Position numbers and translations under genes: made by a program | Source of the DNA: Fusobacteriaceae bacterium | GTDB lineage: Bacteria > Fusobacteriota > Fusobacteriia > Fusobacteriales > Fusobacteriaceae | Assembly (NCBI GenBank): GCA_900764925.1 | Contig: CAAFPW010000067.1 | Location: 1 to 64,000 of the forward strand | Length of the DNA: 64,000 nt | Direction of reading: 5' to 3' | Notes under the pieces: generated by a model | The model's input: the letters and a program-made list of their open reading frames with translations, nothing else | Databases searched by the model: none | Told to the model about the DNA's origin: nothing | Part shown: in pieces, positions 26,278 through 37,000 of the stretch | How positions within the stretch are numbered: position 1 is the first letter of the stretch | How the letters are laid out: every line of letters starts with the position of its first letter

Positions 26278-26916
26278 GTGGAGTTGAGAGAGGTGGGAAA
26301 AAAAGATTTAATAGTTTCTTCAGCGAAGGATCTTATTCTAGAAAAAGGCTATAGTAATATCTCTGTGGAAGATATAACTAGAAATCTTGGAATAGCTAAG
26401 GGAAGTTTTTATACATATTTCAAAAGTAAACATTGCGTTATTGACTATATTCTAAGAGAGCAATTGACAATAATGGAAGAAAAAATTAAGAATTTTTTTG
26501 AAAGAGATATGGATTTGGAAGAGTGTATAGAAAAACTTGTAAAATCAAGAATTATCTTAAAAGAAGATGATACTATAAAAAGAAATTTGATGACCGTAAA
26601 TCTTTTTAGAAATCTTGATTCTTTAGATGAAGAGACTTTAGGTATTTTAAGAAAAGTAGAAGAGATAAATATCAAATTAATTAACGATATTATTTCAAGG
26701 TATAGTAATAAGATAAAGAGCGAAGAGATAGATACATACTCTAAAATATTAAATGATATAATAAATAGTTACAAAAATTTTAATCTTTTTATTTCTAAAA
26801 AAACTATGGGATTTATAACAAATACAGATGAATTAAGAGAGAAGTATAGAGATGAAAGTTTTCAAGTAAATATAGATATATTAATAAAGAGTATTTTAAA
26901 AATTTTAACATACTAG
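26278..26916 (+). CDS. TetR/AcrR-family transcriptional regulator
   Basis: 212 aa. The N-terminal DNA-binding domain is clear: ILEKGYSNISVEDITRNLGIAKGSFYTYFKSKHCVIDYIL (about 17-56). The C-terminal ligand domain is variable and helical. The start is uncertain: GTG 26278 gives the longest form, but TTG 26284 and GTG 26293 are possible and none has a good ribosome site. The protein ends 10 bases before a tolC-type gene and heads an RND efflux operon, so it is most likely its repressor. Confidence 0.88.
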   Translation: MELREVGKKDLIVSSAKDLILEKGYSNISVEDITRNLGIAKGSFYTYFKSKHCVIDYILREQLTIMEEKIKNFFERDMDLEECIEKLVKSRIILKEDDTIKRNLMTVNLFRNLDSLDEETLGILRKVEEINIKLINDIISRYSNKIKSEEIDTYSKILNDIINSYKNFNLFISKKTMGFITNTDELREKYRDESFQVNIDILIKSILKILTY

Positions 26917-26926
26917 GAGGTAAATT

Positions 26927-28234
26927 ATGAAAAAAACTTGGGGATTACTTCTATTACTAAGTAGTTCAGTTTTTGCAAGAGAGCTTACTCTTGATCAAGC
27001 TATTCAAATGTCATTGGATAATAGCAAAGAGATGCAAATATCTCAAAAAGATGTAGAAACAGCTAAATTAAATGTGGGGATAGCATTTAAAAATGCATTA
27101 CCAAGTGTAGTGTACACTGGATCATATACTAGAAGTGAGTATGATAGAAACATTATAAGAGAAGAAAGACCCTCTCATAGATTAGATAAAAATAATCCAA
27201 ATAATAGAGAGGTAGATGCTAAAGGTGGGTATACTCAAAAGATAACTATATCTCAACCTATTTTTCAAGGGGGAGCAATTTTAGGTGGAATCCAATATGC
27301 TCAAGCATATAAAAGTGTTGCTAATCTTATGTATTTAGGTTCTCAAAGAGATGTAAGACTTGAAACTATTCAAATCTATTCTGATATAGTAAAAAGTGAA
27401 AAGGACTTAGAGGCTTTAATGGCTTCAAAAGAGGAGTTAAAAGCTACTTATGATAAGCAAAAAGCCCAATTAGATTTAAGACTTATTACTAAAGCAGATC
27501 TATTGAAAACTGAGTATTCAATGTTAGAAGTAGATTCTCAAATTATAGGGACACAAAATATGATAACTGTTCAAAAGGAAAATTTAAAATTGAAACTTGG
27601 GTTACCAAGAACAGAAGATTTAACTGTTGTAGAGTTTGATGTACCTATGTATCTAAGTAGAAATATAGATTTCCAAGCTGATTTAAATCAAGCTCTTACA
27701 GAGAGTATTGATGCTATGGTAGCTAATAATTATGTTAATATGGCAGATGCTCAAAGAAAAGTAGCTAGAGCAGATATGTTACCTCAAGTTAGTGCTTTTG
27801 CTAGTTATGGAGTAGATTCTGATAGAAGAAAATACAATGCAACTATGGATGATGCTGAGTGGAGAGGTGGAGTTCAAGTTACATGGAATGTATTTGAATT
27901 TGGAAAAAATTATGACACTTATAAAACAGCAGCAATAGCGAAAGAACAAGAAGAGTTGAGAGAAAAAATCTCTAAAGATACTATAGATATAAATGTTACA
28001 GATGCTTATCTTGAACTTATAAGAATGGAAAAAGATAGAGATTCTAAAGGAAGAGCTTTAGAAGCAGCTTTAGAAAATTATAAAATGGATAAGGAAAAAT
28101 ATGCAGCAGGACTTATTTCAACAGTTGATTTCTTAGCTTCAGAAACACAACTTAGAGAAGCAAGAGTTGGATACAATCAAGTTGTTATTGACTATCTATA
28201 TGCATTTGAAAAATATAGATCAATGTTAATCTAA
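26927..28234 (+). CDS. TolC-family outer membrane efflux channel
   Basis: 435-aa outer-membrane factor with a signal peptide (MKKTWGLLLLLSSSVFA, cleaved near residue 17) and two copies of the OEP domain. The first starts at LTLDQAIQMSLDNSKEMQISQKDVE; the second carries YKMDKEKYAAGLISTVDFLASETQLREA near the end. Long helical stretches form the periplasmic tunnel. It is the only such channel in the efflux region, so it may serve both RND pumps encoded downstream. AGGAGG lies 6 bases before the ATG. Confidence 0.92.
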   Translation: MKKTWGLLLLLSSSVFARELTLDQAIQMSLDNSKEMQISQKDVETAKLNVGIAFKNALPSVVYTGSYTRSEYDRNIIREERPSHRLDKNNPNNREVDAKGGYTQKITISQPIFQGGAILGGIQYAQAYKSVANLMYLGSQRDVRLETIQIYSDIVKSEKDLEALMASKEELKATYDKQKAQLDLRLITKADLLKTEYSMLEVDSQIIGTQNMITVQKENLKLKLGLPRTEDLTVVEFDVPMYLSRNIDFQADLNQALTESIDAMVANNYVNMADAQRKVARADMLPQVSAFASYGVDSDRRKYNATMDDAEWRGGVQVTWNVFEFGKNYDTYKTAAIAKEQEELREKISKDTIDINVTDAYLELIRMEKDRDSKGRALEAALENYKMDKEKYAAGLISTVDFLASETQLREARVGYNQVVIDYLYAFEKYRSMLI

Positions 28235-28265
28235 ATAAATAAGAAATTTTAGGAGGAAAAATATA

Positions 28266-29339
28266 ATGAAAAAAGCTAAATATTTAGTATTTGTATTAAT
28301 GCTAATGCTAGTAGGTTGTGGAAAAGAAGAGGAGCAAAAAGTAATTGAAAAACCTGCTAAATACGTTGTAACTGAGGGAGTACAAACAAGAACAATGAAT
28401 CAGATATTCAGATCAGATGCAGTTCTTGAACCAAAGGATAAAATTAATCATCAAACTGAAAAAGGTGGAACAATAGAAAAAATTCTTAAAAAGAATGGGG
28501 ATAAGGTTAAAAAAGGTGAATTAGTAATGGTACTATCTGATAGTGCTACTGAATCAGCATATTTTACAGCAAAAGCTAATTATGCTTCAAGTAAAGCATC
28601 TATGGAGATAGCTAAAAATAACTATGATAAATTTAAGAAATTATATAATGAGGAATTAGTTTCATATCTTGAATATATTAATTATGAAAATAACTATATC
28701 AATGCAAGAGGGGCTTATGAATCAGCAAAAGCTAACTATGAATCAGCTAAATCTGACTATGATAAACTATTTAGAAAAGCTGAGATAGATGGAGTTGTAG
28801 GAAATCTATTTGATAAAGTAGGGAAAAAAGTTTCTGCAACAGATACAGTATTTACTGTAATAGATGATTCTTCAATGGAAACTTATGTTGGATTCCCAGC
28901 AGAGTGGCTAGATGAAATATCACTTGGATTAGAAGTTCAAGTTCAAGTACCTGATATTGATAAAACTCTAACAGGAAAAATAGTTGAGATTAACCCAATA
29001 GCTGAATCTGATACTAAAAAGTTTATGATAAAAATAGCTATTGATAATAGTGATAAAGCTATAAAAGATGGAATGTACTCTTTTGTAACTGTACCAGCAG
29101 GAAAATCTGAATCTTTATCTGTTTCAGATGAAGCTATATTTGTAAGAAACTTACTTTCTTATGTATACAAGGTAGAGGATGGAAAAGCTACAAGAATAGA
29201 GGTAAAAACTGGAGCAACTAACTTACCATATACTCAAATCTCTTCAGATGAGATAAAAGAGGGAGATAGAATAGTTGTAAAAGGTGTCTTTGGTCTTGAA
29301 GAGGGAGACAAAGTAGAAGAGAATACAGCAGCAAAATAG
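28266..29339 (+). CDS. RND efflux adaptor lipoprotein (membrane fusion protein) 1
   Basis: 357-aa periplasmic adaptor. The lipobox LVGC (Cys18) anchors it to the inner membrane. The biotinyl-lipoyl-like hairpin halves (GGTIEKILKKNGDKVKKGE and KAEIDGVVGNLFDKVGKKV) flank an alpha-helical hairpin with repeated SAKANYESAK segments (about 95-165), followed by beta-barrel and membrane-proximal regions. It links the TolC-type channel to the RND pump that starts 22 bases downstream. Confidence 0.92.
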   Translation: MKKAKYLVFVLMLMLVGCGKEEEQKVIEKPAKYVVTEGVQTRTMNQIFRSDAVLEPKDKINHQTEKGGTIEKILKKNGDKVKKGELVMVLSDSATESAYFTAKANYASSKASMEIAKNNYDKFKKLYNEELVSYLEYINYENNYINARGAYESAKANYESAKSDYDKLFRKAEIDGVVGNLFDKVGKKVSATDTVFTVIDDSSMETYVGFPAEWLDEISLGLEVQVQVPDIDKTLTGKIVEINPIAESDTKKFMIKIAIDNSDKAIKDGMYSFVTVPAGKSESLSVSDEAIFVRNLLSYVYKVEDGKATRIEVKTGATNLPYTQISSDEIKEGDRIVVKGVFGLEEGDKVEENTAAK

Positions 29340-29361
29340 AAATTAACGAGGTGAAAAATAG

Positions 29362-32300
29362 ATGACACTAGCAGGTTTGTCGATACGTAGACCGGTTGCC
29401 ACAACAATGGTAATGATTTCCATTATGTTTATTGGACTTATGGCAATGTTTACAATGAAGTCTGAGTTACTTCCAAATATGGAGATTCCAGTTGTTACAG
29501 TTAGAACTACTTGGAATGGAGCAGTAGCAGAAGATGTGGAAACACAGATTACTAAAAAAATAGAGGAAATACTTCCTAACGTTGAGGGAATAGATAAGAT
29601 TTCATCAACATCTTCTTTTGAAACATCTCAAATAGTTATAGAGTTTGATTTTGGAATAGATGCAGACGCTAAAACTACAGAGATTCAAAGAGAATTATCA
29701 AAAATAACAAATGATTTGCCAGCAGATGCTGACACTCCAGTAGCTAGAAAAATAGAGGCTGGAGCAGGAAATTTAACAATGGTAATGATGTTCTCAGCTC
29801 CTAACAGAGGAGAGCTAAGTACATTCATTGAAGAGTATTTAAAACCTAAATTTGAAAGTTTGACAGGAATTGGACAGGTAAATGTATTTGGTAACCCAGA
29901 TAAGCAATTACAAATTCAATTTGATAGTGATAAGTTAGCAGCTTACAATATGTCACCAGTAGAGCTATATAATTTAATCTCTATGTCAAGCCAAAACTTA
30001 CCATTAGGTACTGTAAAGACTGGTAATAAAAATATTATTGCTAGATTTATGGGAGAGTTAAACTATATAGATGAATATGAGAATATGATTATTCAAAGTA
30101 ATGGAAACACATTAAAATTAAAAGATGTAGCTGATATAGTTTTAACAACAGAAGACTTTACAGATAAAGGATTCTTATCAGGAAAAGAATCAATAGTTGT
30201 AGCAGTTGAAAAATCAGCTGATGGAAGTACAATAGAATTGAATACAGCTGCAGTAGAAGCATTAAAGAGCTTAGAGTCTGTAATGCCACCTGGAACAGAG
30301 TATAAAACACTACTTGATACATCAGAAGATATAGAAAAATCTATTTCAAGTGTTGCAAGTAACGCTATACAAGGACTTGTACTAGCAACAATAGTACTAT
30401 TAGTATTCTTGAAAAATATTAGAGCAACATTCCTAGTTTCTGCAGCTCTACCAGTTGCAATAATTTTTACATTTGCTTTCTTAGCACTTGCAGGAACATC
30501 TCTTAACCTAATCTCACTTATGGGATTATCAATAGGGGTAGGAATGCTGACAGATAACTCCGTTGTTGTTGTGGATAATATTTATCGTCATATGACAGAG
30601 TTACATTCTCCAGTAATGGAAGCATCTGAAAATGGAGCAACAGAGGTTACACTATCAGTTATAGCTTCAGCTTTAACAACAATGGTTGTATTTATACCTA
30701 TACTATTTATACCAGGTATTGCAAGAGAGATATTTAGAGATTTATCATACTCTATCATCTTCTCAAACGTAGCAGCACTATTAGTTTCATTGACATTGAT
30801 ACCAATGTTGGCAAGTAGATTCTTAAGTAATAAGATAGATATAACTGCAGAAGGAAAAATATTTACAAAAGTTAAATCTACTTACTTAAAATTAATTAAC
30901 TGGGCATTAATAAATAGAATTAAAACTTTAGGAATAGCAGTTGTTGTATTTATACTAACTCTTGTAGTTGGTGGTGGAATGCTTAAGATGGAATTTATGC
31001 CTAAACAAGACCAAGGTAGATACTCTATTGTTGCTGAATTAGGAAAAGGACTTGATTTAGAAAAAGCTGAATATATAGCAAAACAGATAGAGGATATTGT
31101 AAAGGCAGATCCTAATACACAATTCTATTTTACAGTTGTTCAAAATGAATTATTATCAGTAAACGTAGATATTGGTAAAAAAGATACAAGAGAGATTTCA
31201 GCCTTTGAAATAATAGATAATATCAGACCATTAGTTGAAAAGATTCCAGATACAAGAATTAGTGTGTCAGAAGAGTTTGCTATGAGAAGTCCATCAAGAG
31301 ATGTTGAGTTTGATATTGTTGGAGCTAACTTAGATGAATTAAGAACAGTTGGAAAAGCTGTATTGGATAAGATGAAACTATATCCTGGAGCAGTTGACGT
31401 TAAATCTACACTTGATCCAGGTAACGTAGAAGCTAGAATTATTTTAGATAGAGATAAGATTAGAAGTTATGGAATAGATCCAGTTACAGTAGGACAAATA
31501 ATGAGTTACTCTATCCTTGGAGGAAATAGAGGAGATACTGTAACTGTTAAAACAGGAAGTGAAGAGATAGATGTAATGGTAAGACTTCCTAAAGATAAGA
31601 GAAAAGATATCAATGATATTCAAAATATTAATATCAAAATTGGTGATGGAAAATTTGTAAAAGTTTCTGATATCTCTAATGTAGTTTATGCAGAAGGTTC
31701 TTCTGAGATCAATAAGACAGATAGAATATATAGTGTAACTGTTTCTGCTAATGATGGTGGAGTTGGTATTAGAGGATTACAAGATCAAATGGTAAAAGCA
31801 TTTAATGAATCTAATCCACCAGCATCTGTTTCATATAGATGGGGAGGAGATTCTGAAAACTTACAAGATTCTTCTCAACAATTGGGAATGGCTCTAGGAA
31901 TATCAATTTTCTTAATCTATGCATTACTTGCTGCACAGTTTGAAAACTTCCTATTACCATTTATTATCATTGGGTCAATTCCTCTATCACTTATAGGAAT
32001 CATAGTTGGACTTTTACTATTTAATCAACCAATAGATGTAATGGTTATGGTTGGTCTTATTCTGCTTGCTGGAGTTGTTGTTAACAACGCTATAGTACTT
32101 ATCGACTTTATTCAATTGACTATTGAAAGAGGTAGTGGTAGAATAGAAGCAGTAGTAGAATCTTGTAGAACAAGACTTAGACCAATACTTATGACAACTA
32201 TGACAACAGTATTGGGAATGTTGCCACTATCATTAGGAATAGGGGAAGGTTCAGAAATTTATAGAGGAATGGCTATAACAGTAATGTTCGGTCTTACTTT

Positions 32301-32415
32301 CTCAACAGTACTAACTCTAGTTATAATACCTATACTATTTACATTGGTAGAGGATTTTATAGAGAAGTTGGCAAAACTACTAAAAAAACTTTTTAATAAA
32401 AAATCTGCTGAGTAG
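29362..32415 (+). CDS. RND-family efflux pump (HAE1 type) 1
   Basis: 1017-aa inner-membrane proton-driven exporter of the AcrB/MexB superfamily, with twelve helices and two large periplasmic loops. Hallmarks are GLSIRRPVATTMVMI at the start, GMLTDNSVVVVDNIYRH in helix 4, and GVVVNNAIVLIDF with RTRLRPILMTTMTTVLGMLPL in the second half. Compared with AcrB the first relay Asp (407) is kept, while Asp408 and Lys940 both correspond to Asn. Substrates are unknown. It is co-transcribed with tolC and adaptor genes. Confidence 0.93.
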   Translation: MTLAGLSIRRPVATTMVMISIMFIGLMAMFTMKSELLPNMEIPVVTVRTTWNGAVAEDVETQITKKIEEILPNVEGIDKISSTSSFETSQIVIEFDFGIDADAKTTEIQRELSKITNDLPADADTPVARKIEAGAGNLTMVMMFSAPNRGELSTFIEEYLKPKFESLTGIGQVNVFGNPDKQLQIQFDSDKLAAYNMSPVELYNLISMSSQNLPLGTVKTGNKNIIARFMGELNYIDEYENMIIQSNGNTLKLKDVADIVLTTEDFTDKGFLSGKESIVVAVEKSADGSTIELNTAAVEALKSLESVMPPGTEYKTLLDTSEDIEKSISSVASNAIQGLVLATIVLLVFLKNIRATFLVSAALPVAIIFTFAFLALAGTSLNLISLMGLSIGVGMLTDNSVVVVDNIYRHMTELHSPVMEASENGATEVTLSVIASALTTMVVFIPILFIPGIAREIFRDLSYSIIFSNVAALLVSLTLIPMLASRFLSNKIDITAEGKIFTKVKSTYLKLINWALINRIKTLGIAVVVFILTLVVGGGMLKMEFMPKQDQGRYSIVAELGKGLDLEKAEYIAKQIEDIVKADPNTQFYFTVVQNELLSVNVDIGKKDTREISAFEIIDNIRPLVEKIPDTRISVSEEFAMRSPSRDVEFDIVGANLDELRTVGKAVLDKMKLYPGAVDVKSTLDPGNVEARIILDRDKIRSYGIDPVTVGQIMSYSILGGNRGDTVTVKTGSEEIDVMVRLPKDKRKDINDIQNINIKIGDGKFVKVSDISNVVYAEGSSEINKTDRIYSVTVSANDGGVGIRGLQDQMVKAFNESNPPASVSYRWGGDSENLQDSSQQLGMALGISIFLIYALLAAQFENFLLPFIIIGSIPLSLIGIIVGLLLFNQPIDVMVMVGLILLAGVVVNNAIVLIDFIQLTIERGSGRIEAVVESCRTRLRPILMTTMTTVLGMLPLSLGIGEGSEIYRGMAITVMFGLTFSTVLTLVIIPILFTLVEDFIEKLAKLLKKLFNKKSAE

Positions 32416-32431
32416 TGAGGGGGATTAGCAT

Positions 32432-32818
32432 ATGAGTAATTTTGAAAATTATAAGATGATGATGATTTATATCAATGAGTCACATAAGACAATGCTTGAA
32501 GAGTTTTTTGATGAGATACATTTTCATCTATATACAGTACAAAGAAAAGCTGAAAGTGTGTGGAGTGAAAAGCTAAAACATAAAAACTCTCAAATTTGGC
32601 CAGGAACAGATTGTATATTCTTACTATCTCTTCCAGGAGAGAAAGTAGATTATATGTTGAAAATGTTAAAAACATTTAGAGCGTCACTTCCATATGAAAT
32701 AGTAATGGCAGTAGGAGTAATCCCTATGGAGAGAACTATTCCTGATATTTCAAGAGAAAATAGTGTTTCTATAGATGATGAGTTACTTGAGAAATTAAAA
32801 AATAAAAAGAGAAAATAG
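32432..32818 (+). CDS. PII-like transporter-associated protein (PG0541 family)
   Basis: 128-aa cytoplasmic protein that I match to the PG0541 family of small PII-fold proteins found beside RND transporters. Seen in the sequence: MMIYINESHKTMLEEFFDE at the start, a central IWPGTDCIFLLSLPG, and a beta-alpha-beta pattern consistent with the ferredoxin-like PII fold. There is no typical uridylylation-type T-loop tyrosine motif. It ends the first efflux operon, 16 bases after the pump, suggesting a regulatory role on the transporter (inference). Confidence 0.7.
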   Translation: MSNFENYKMMMIYINESHKTMLEEFFDEIHFHLYTVQRKAESVWSEKLKHKNSQIWPGTDCIFLLSLPGEKVDYMLKMLKTFRASLPYEIVMAVGVIPMERTIPDISRENSVSIDDELLEKLKNKKRK

Positions 32819-32832
32819 AATAAATTTTTATG

Positions 32833-32878
32833 CTACACTTAAAATCTTTTGTATTAAAGGTTTTAAGTGTAGTTTTTT
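32833..32878 (+). terminator. Terminator of the first RND operon
   Basis: CTACACTTAAAA (32833-32844) and TTTTAAGTGTAG (32861-32872) form a perfect 12-bp stem with a short inner helix, followed by TTTTTT. Confidence 0.88.
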
Positions 32879-32933
32879 ATTTTTTGACATATTGAGGACA
32901 CAAAAAAATGAGTTAATATTTTAAAAAGTTTAA

Positions 32934-32968
32934 TTTACATTGTAAATAATTTATGTTAAGATTATAAG
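32934..32968 (+). promoter_or_regulatory. Promoter and palindrome of the second RND operon
   Basis: TTTACA-T-TGTAAA is a perfect 13-bp palindrome (32934-32946). It overlaps two alternative promoters, each with a 17-base spacer: TTTACA (32934-32939) with TAAGAT (32957-32962), and TTGTAA (32940-32945) with TATAAG (32963-32968). It is a candidate site for the MerR or TetR regulator nearby. Confidence 0.5.
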
Positions 32969-33000
32969 ATGAACTAAGTGCTTGGAGGGAGATTTTACCA

Positions 33001-34062
33001 ATGAAAAAAATAGTGATATTATTAGCTTTAATAACATTTATAGGTTGTGGAAATAAAAATACTGGGAACTCTTTGCCTAAAAAAGAGAATACTAAAATAG
33101 TAAAAAGTCTTGAATTAAATGAACAAAGCTTAGATAACATAAAAAATTATAATGGTGAATTAAAACCTAAAATAGAGATGAAAATAGTGACTTCAACTGG
33201 TGGGGATGTAGAGGAAGTCTATTTTAAAAATGGAGATAGAGTAAAAAAAGGAGAGGTTATTGTAAAACTTTTTAATGCTGATGTAGAAGCTGGGTTCTAT
33301 GAAGCACAAGGGCAGCTATTAAAAGCGAAATCAACATATTCAACTGAAAAAATATCTTTTGAAAAAAATAAAAAATTATATGAGAGAGAGATCATCTCTG
33401 AAAATGATTATTTAAGTGTAAAAAATAGATATGAATCTGCTCAAGGGGATTTAAAAATAGCTGAAGGAAATTTTATAAAAGCCAAGGATGACTATGATAA
33501 ATTAAAAGTTGTATCAAAAATAGATGGAGTAATAACAGATCTATATCTAAAAAAATATGAGAAAGTTCCTAGTGGAACTGATATTGTAACTGTTATAGAT
33601 AATTCACAAATGGAAGTGGATATTGCAATTGATGGAAGTGATATCAAATACAGTAAGCTAGGAAATGAAGCAGAAATATATGTAGAGGAATTGGGAGAAA
33701 AAAGAATAGGAAAAGTAACTGAGATAAATCTAAGTTCAGATAGTAATAGTAAAAAATACTCTCTAAGACTTGTAGTAGATAATATGGATAATGAAATTTT
33801 GAAGGGAATGTATGCAAAAATAAATTTAAAACAGGGAGAAGCAAAGGGAATATTTGTTCCAACAAAGGCTATAATGATAAAAGATTTGTATTCATATATT
33901 GCTATAATTAGAGATGAGAAAGCTGTAATTTATAGAGTGACACCTAAACTTACTTTGGGAGATATGCAACTTATAGAGTTTCCAGAGTATAAGGTAGGAG
34001 ATAGAGTAGTAGTAGAGGGACAATATCTATTGAATAATAATGATAAGGTAAAGGAGAACTAA
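33001..34062 (+). CDS. RND efflux adaptor lipoprotein (membrane fusion protein) 2
   Basis: 353-aa paralogue of the adaptor at 28266. Lipobox FIGC with Cys16. The lipoyl-like halves (GGDVEEVYFKNGDRVKKGE and KIDGVITDLYLKKYEKVPSG) and the helical hairpin between them are present, then beta-barrel segments. It starts its own transcription unit after a terminator and ends one base before the second pump, so the two products should work together. No second tolC gene is present, so the first channel or one elsewhere must serve it. Confidence 0.9.
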   Translation: MKKIVILLALITFIGCGNKNTGNSLPKKENTKIVKSLELNEQSLDNIKNYNGELKPKIEMKIVTSTGGDVEEVYFKNGDRVKKGEVIVKLFNADVEAGFYEAQGQLLKAKSTYSTEKISFEKNKKLYEREIISENDYLSVKNRYESAQGDLKIAEGNFIKAKDDYDKLKVVSKIDGVITDLYLKKYEKVPSGTDIVTVIDNSQMEVDIAIDGSDIKYSKLGNEAEIYVEELGEKRIGKVTEINLSSDSNSKKYSLRLVVDNMDNEILKGMYAKINLKQGEAKGIFVPTKAIMIKDLYSYIAIIRDEKAVIYRVTPKLTLGDMQLIEFPEYKVGDRVVVEGQYLLNNNDKVKEN

Positions 34063-34063
34063 T

Positions 34064-37000
34064 ATGAAATCAATACCAGAATTTTCAATAAGAAAACCAG
34101 CTACTACAATAATGTTTTTAATTTCAATGGTATTTTTTGGATATTTGGGATTGAAAAAAATGCCTATTGAGATGTTGCCAAATATAAATAGACCAACTGT
34201 AAGAATAAGAGTAAAATGGGATGGGGCTACACCTTCAGATATGGATAAGATGATCACAAGAAAGATAGAGGATGTCTTACCTAATGTAGAGGGGATAACA
34301 GAGTATAGTTCAGAATCTAGTGCTGAAACATCTCTTATTCAAGTAAAATTTAAGTATGGTACAGATGTTGAAACAAAGATAACTTTGATACAAAATGAGA
34401 TAAATCAAATTAGAAAAAAATTCCCAGATGATATGGATGAACCAACTATTAGAAAAAGTTCAACTTCAGATGTTCCAGCACTTACATTCTCATTGGCTGG
34501 TGGAGATACAGTAGAGATGAAAAGTTATGTTGAAAGTACATTGAAACCTATGCTAGAGAGAATAGAGGGAGTAGCAGAGATAGAGGTTTTTGGTGGAAGA
34601 GAACAAGAGGTAGCAGTAGTAGTTGATCCTGAAAAGTTAGAAAACTATAATTTAGGAATAATGGATGTATATAATAAGATGTCTAGTGCCAGTGTAAATA
34701 TTCCTGGGGGAGTATTAAGAGAGGGAGAAAAGGAGTACTTAATAAAGGTAGAAGCAGAGATAGAGAGTGTAGATGAGATAAAGGAGATAGTTCTAAGTAA
34801 TGTAAATGGACATCTTTTAAAATTAAAAGATATAGCTGATATAAAAATTGCACCTAAGGATAGAACATCTATCAGTAGAAAAAATGGAAAAGAGAATATA
34901 GTTGTAATTGTATCTAAGACAGATGAGGGGAACTCAGTAGCAATTGTTGACAGTGTAAAAAAAATTATGGAACAAGCTAAGGGATCATTTCCAATAAATA
35001 CAGTTATGAACTATGAGTTTGATTCATCTATTACAATAATGAACTCTATAAAAAATGTACAATCAAGTGGAATAATGGGACTTTTATTAGCTTCAGGAAT
35101 ACTTTTTGTATTTTTGAAAAGTATATCTGCAACTTTAATAATAGCTACTGCTATTCCAATCTCTGTTATTTTTACATTTTTCCTATTGAATGCTCAAGGA
35201 ATAACACTAAACTTAATGTCTTTAATGGGATTATCTTTGGGAATAGGTATGCTTGTAGATAACTCAGTTGTAGTTGTAGATAATATTTTTAGACACATGT
35301 CTGAATTGGGAAAAAATAGAGTAGCTGCTGCAAGAGATGGAGCTGAAGAGATGGCTCTTCCTGTACTAGCTTCAACACTGACAACAGTTGCGGCATTTTT
35401 ACCATTAGTTTTCCAAGAGGGGCTTGCTAAAGAGCAATTTAATAATCTTTGTTATGCAATTTCCTATTCGTTACTAGCTTCTTTGGTAATATCATTGACA
35501 TTTGTACCTATGATATCTAGTAAAATTATGAATGAGAAGAAAAATATAAACTCTGAAGGAAGATTTTTAAAGTTTATAAGAAAATGGTATGTAAATTTAC
35601 TTAAATGGGCAGTGAGAAGAAGAGGAGTTGTAGTAGGGATAATCACAGTACTTTTCTTAGGTTCACTTTATGTAGGGAGTAAACTTGGAGGAAAATTTAT
35701 TCCAACAGTTGACGAAGGGAGATTTGCTGTTGTAGCTAAATTACCATCTGGATCAGATGTAAATAAAGGAGATAGAATAGCAAAAATCTTAGAAGAGAGA
35801 GTTGGAAATTTTGATTTTATTAAAGATTTTACTGTATCAGGTAATGGAGAGAGAGCTATTTTAAATATAAATGGTGGACTTAAAACTACTAGAGATAAAT
35901 CTATGAGTGATATAATAAGAGAATTGAGAACTGTATATGTTAATATACCAGATACAGAATTAACTATCACACCAGGTTATAAGTTTGGTATAAGAGGTAT
36001 ATATGATTTAGAATTTGAACTTTACTCTGATAATGAGATTCAACTTCAAACTATAGTTACAGAATTAAAAGATAGAGTTGCTAAAATTGATGGCATAAAG
36101 GATATTACCTCATCTTTTGAGGGTGGAAAACCAGAAGGAAAATTTTATGTAGATAGAGAAAAAGCTGAATATTATGGTTTAAATATTGAAGAGATAGCTC
36201 GTATGTTACAAGTTCAAATACAAGGTGGAGTACCAATTACTATAAATAGTGATAATGATGAGATAGATGTAACTTTAAAATTGGAACAAAATTATAGAGA
36301 ATCTACAGAGTATATTTTGAACTCAAGAATAACTCTACCTAGTGGAAAAAATATAAAGATTTCAGATGTAGCAAAATTCAAGATAGAAGAGGGACCATCT
36401 AAATTAGAGAAAAAAGATAAAAGGAAAAAAATTGTATTATATGCTAACTTAGATGATAGTTTAGATTTAAAAACAGCACAAAATTTAATAGTAGATACAT
36501 TGGAAGAGATGGGAAAACCAGACAATGTAACCTATGGTTATGGTGGAAAAAGTGCTGATATGGCTGAAATGAGTGAACAACTTATATATACTTTTGGAAT
36601 AGCTATATTCTTAATATACTTTATATTAGTTTGGCAATTTGAATCTTTTATAATGCCATTTATAATAATACTATCTATTCCACTCTCTACTACAGGAGCT
36701 TTTTATGCACTTTATGGAGCAGGGCTTAGTATAGATGCTATGGTTTCAGTTGGATTTGTAATGTTGGCTGGAATAGTTGTTAATAATGCCATAGTGTTGA
36801 TAGATTTTATAAATTTAAGAAGAGAGGCTGGAGATAGTAAGAATAAAGCTATAATTACTTCAGGAAGAACAAGACTTCGTCCAATACTTATGACTACTTT
36901 GACAACTGTACTAGGTATGTTACCACTTATGTTTAGTAATGGAGAGGGTTCTGAAATGTATAAAGGAATGTCCTTTGTTGTAGTCTTTGGACTTTCAACA

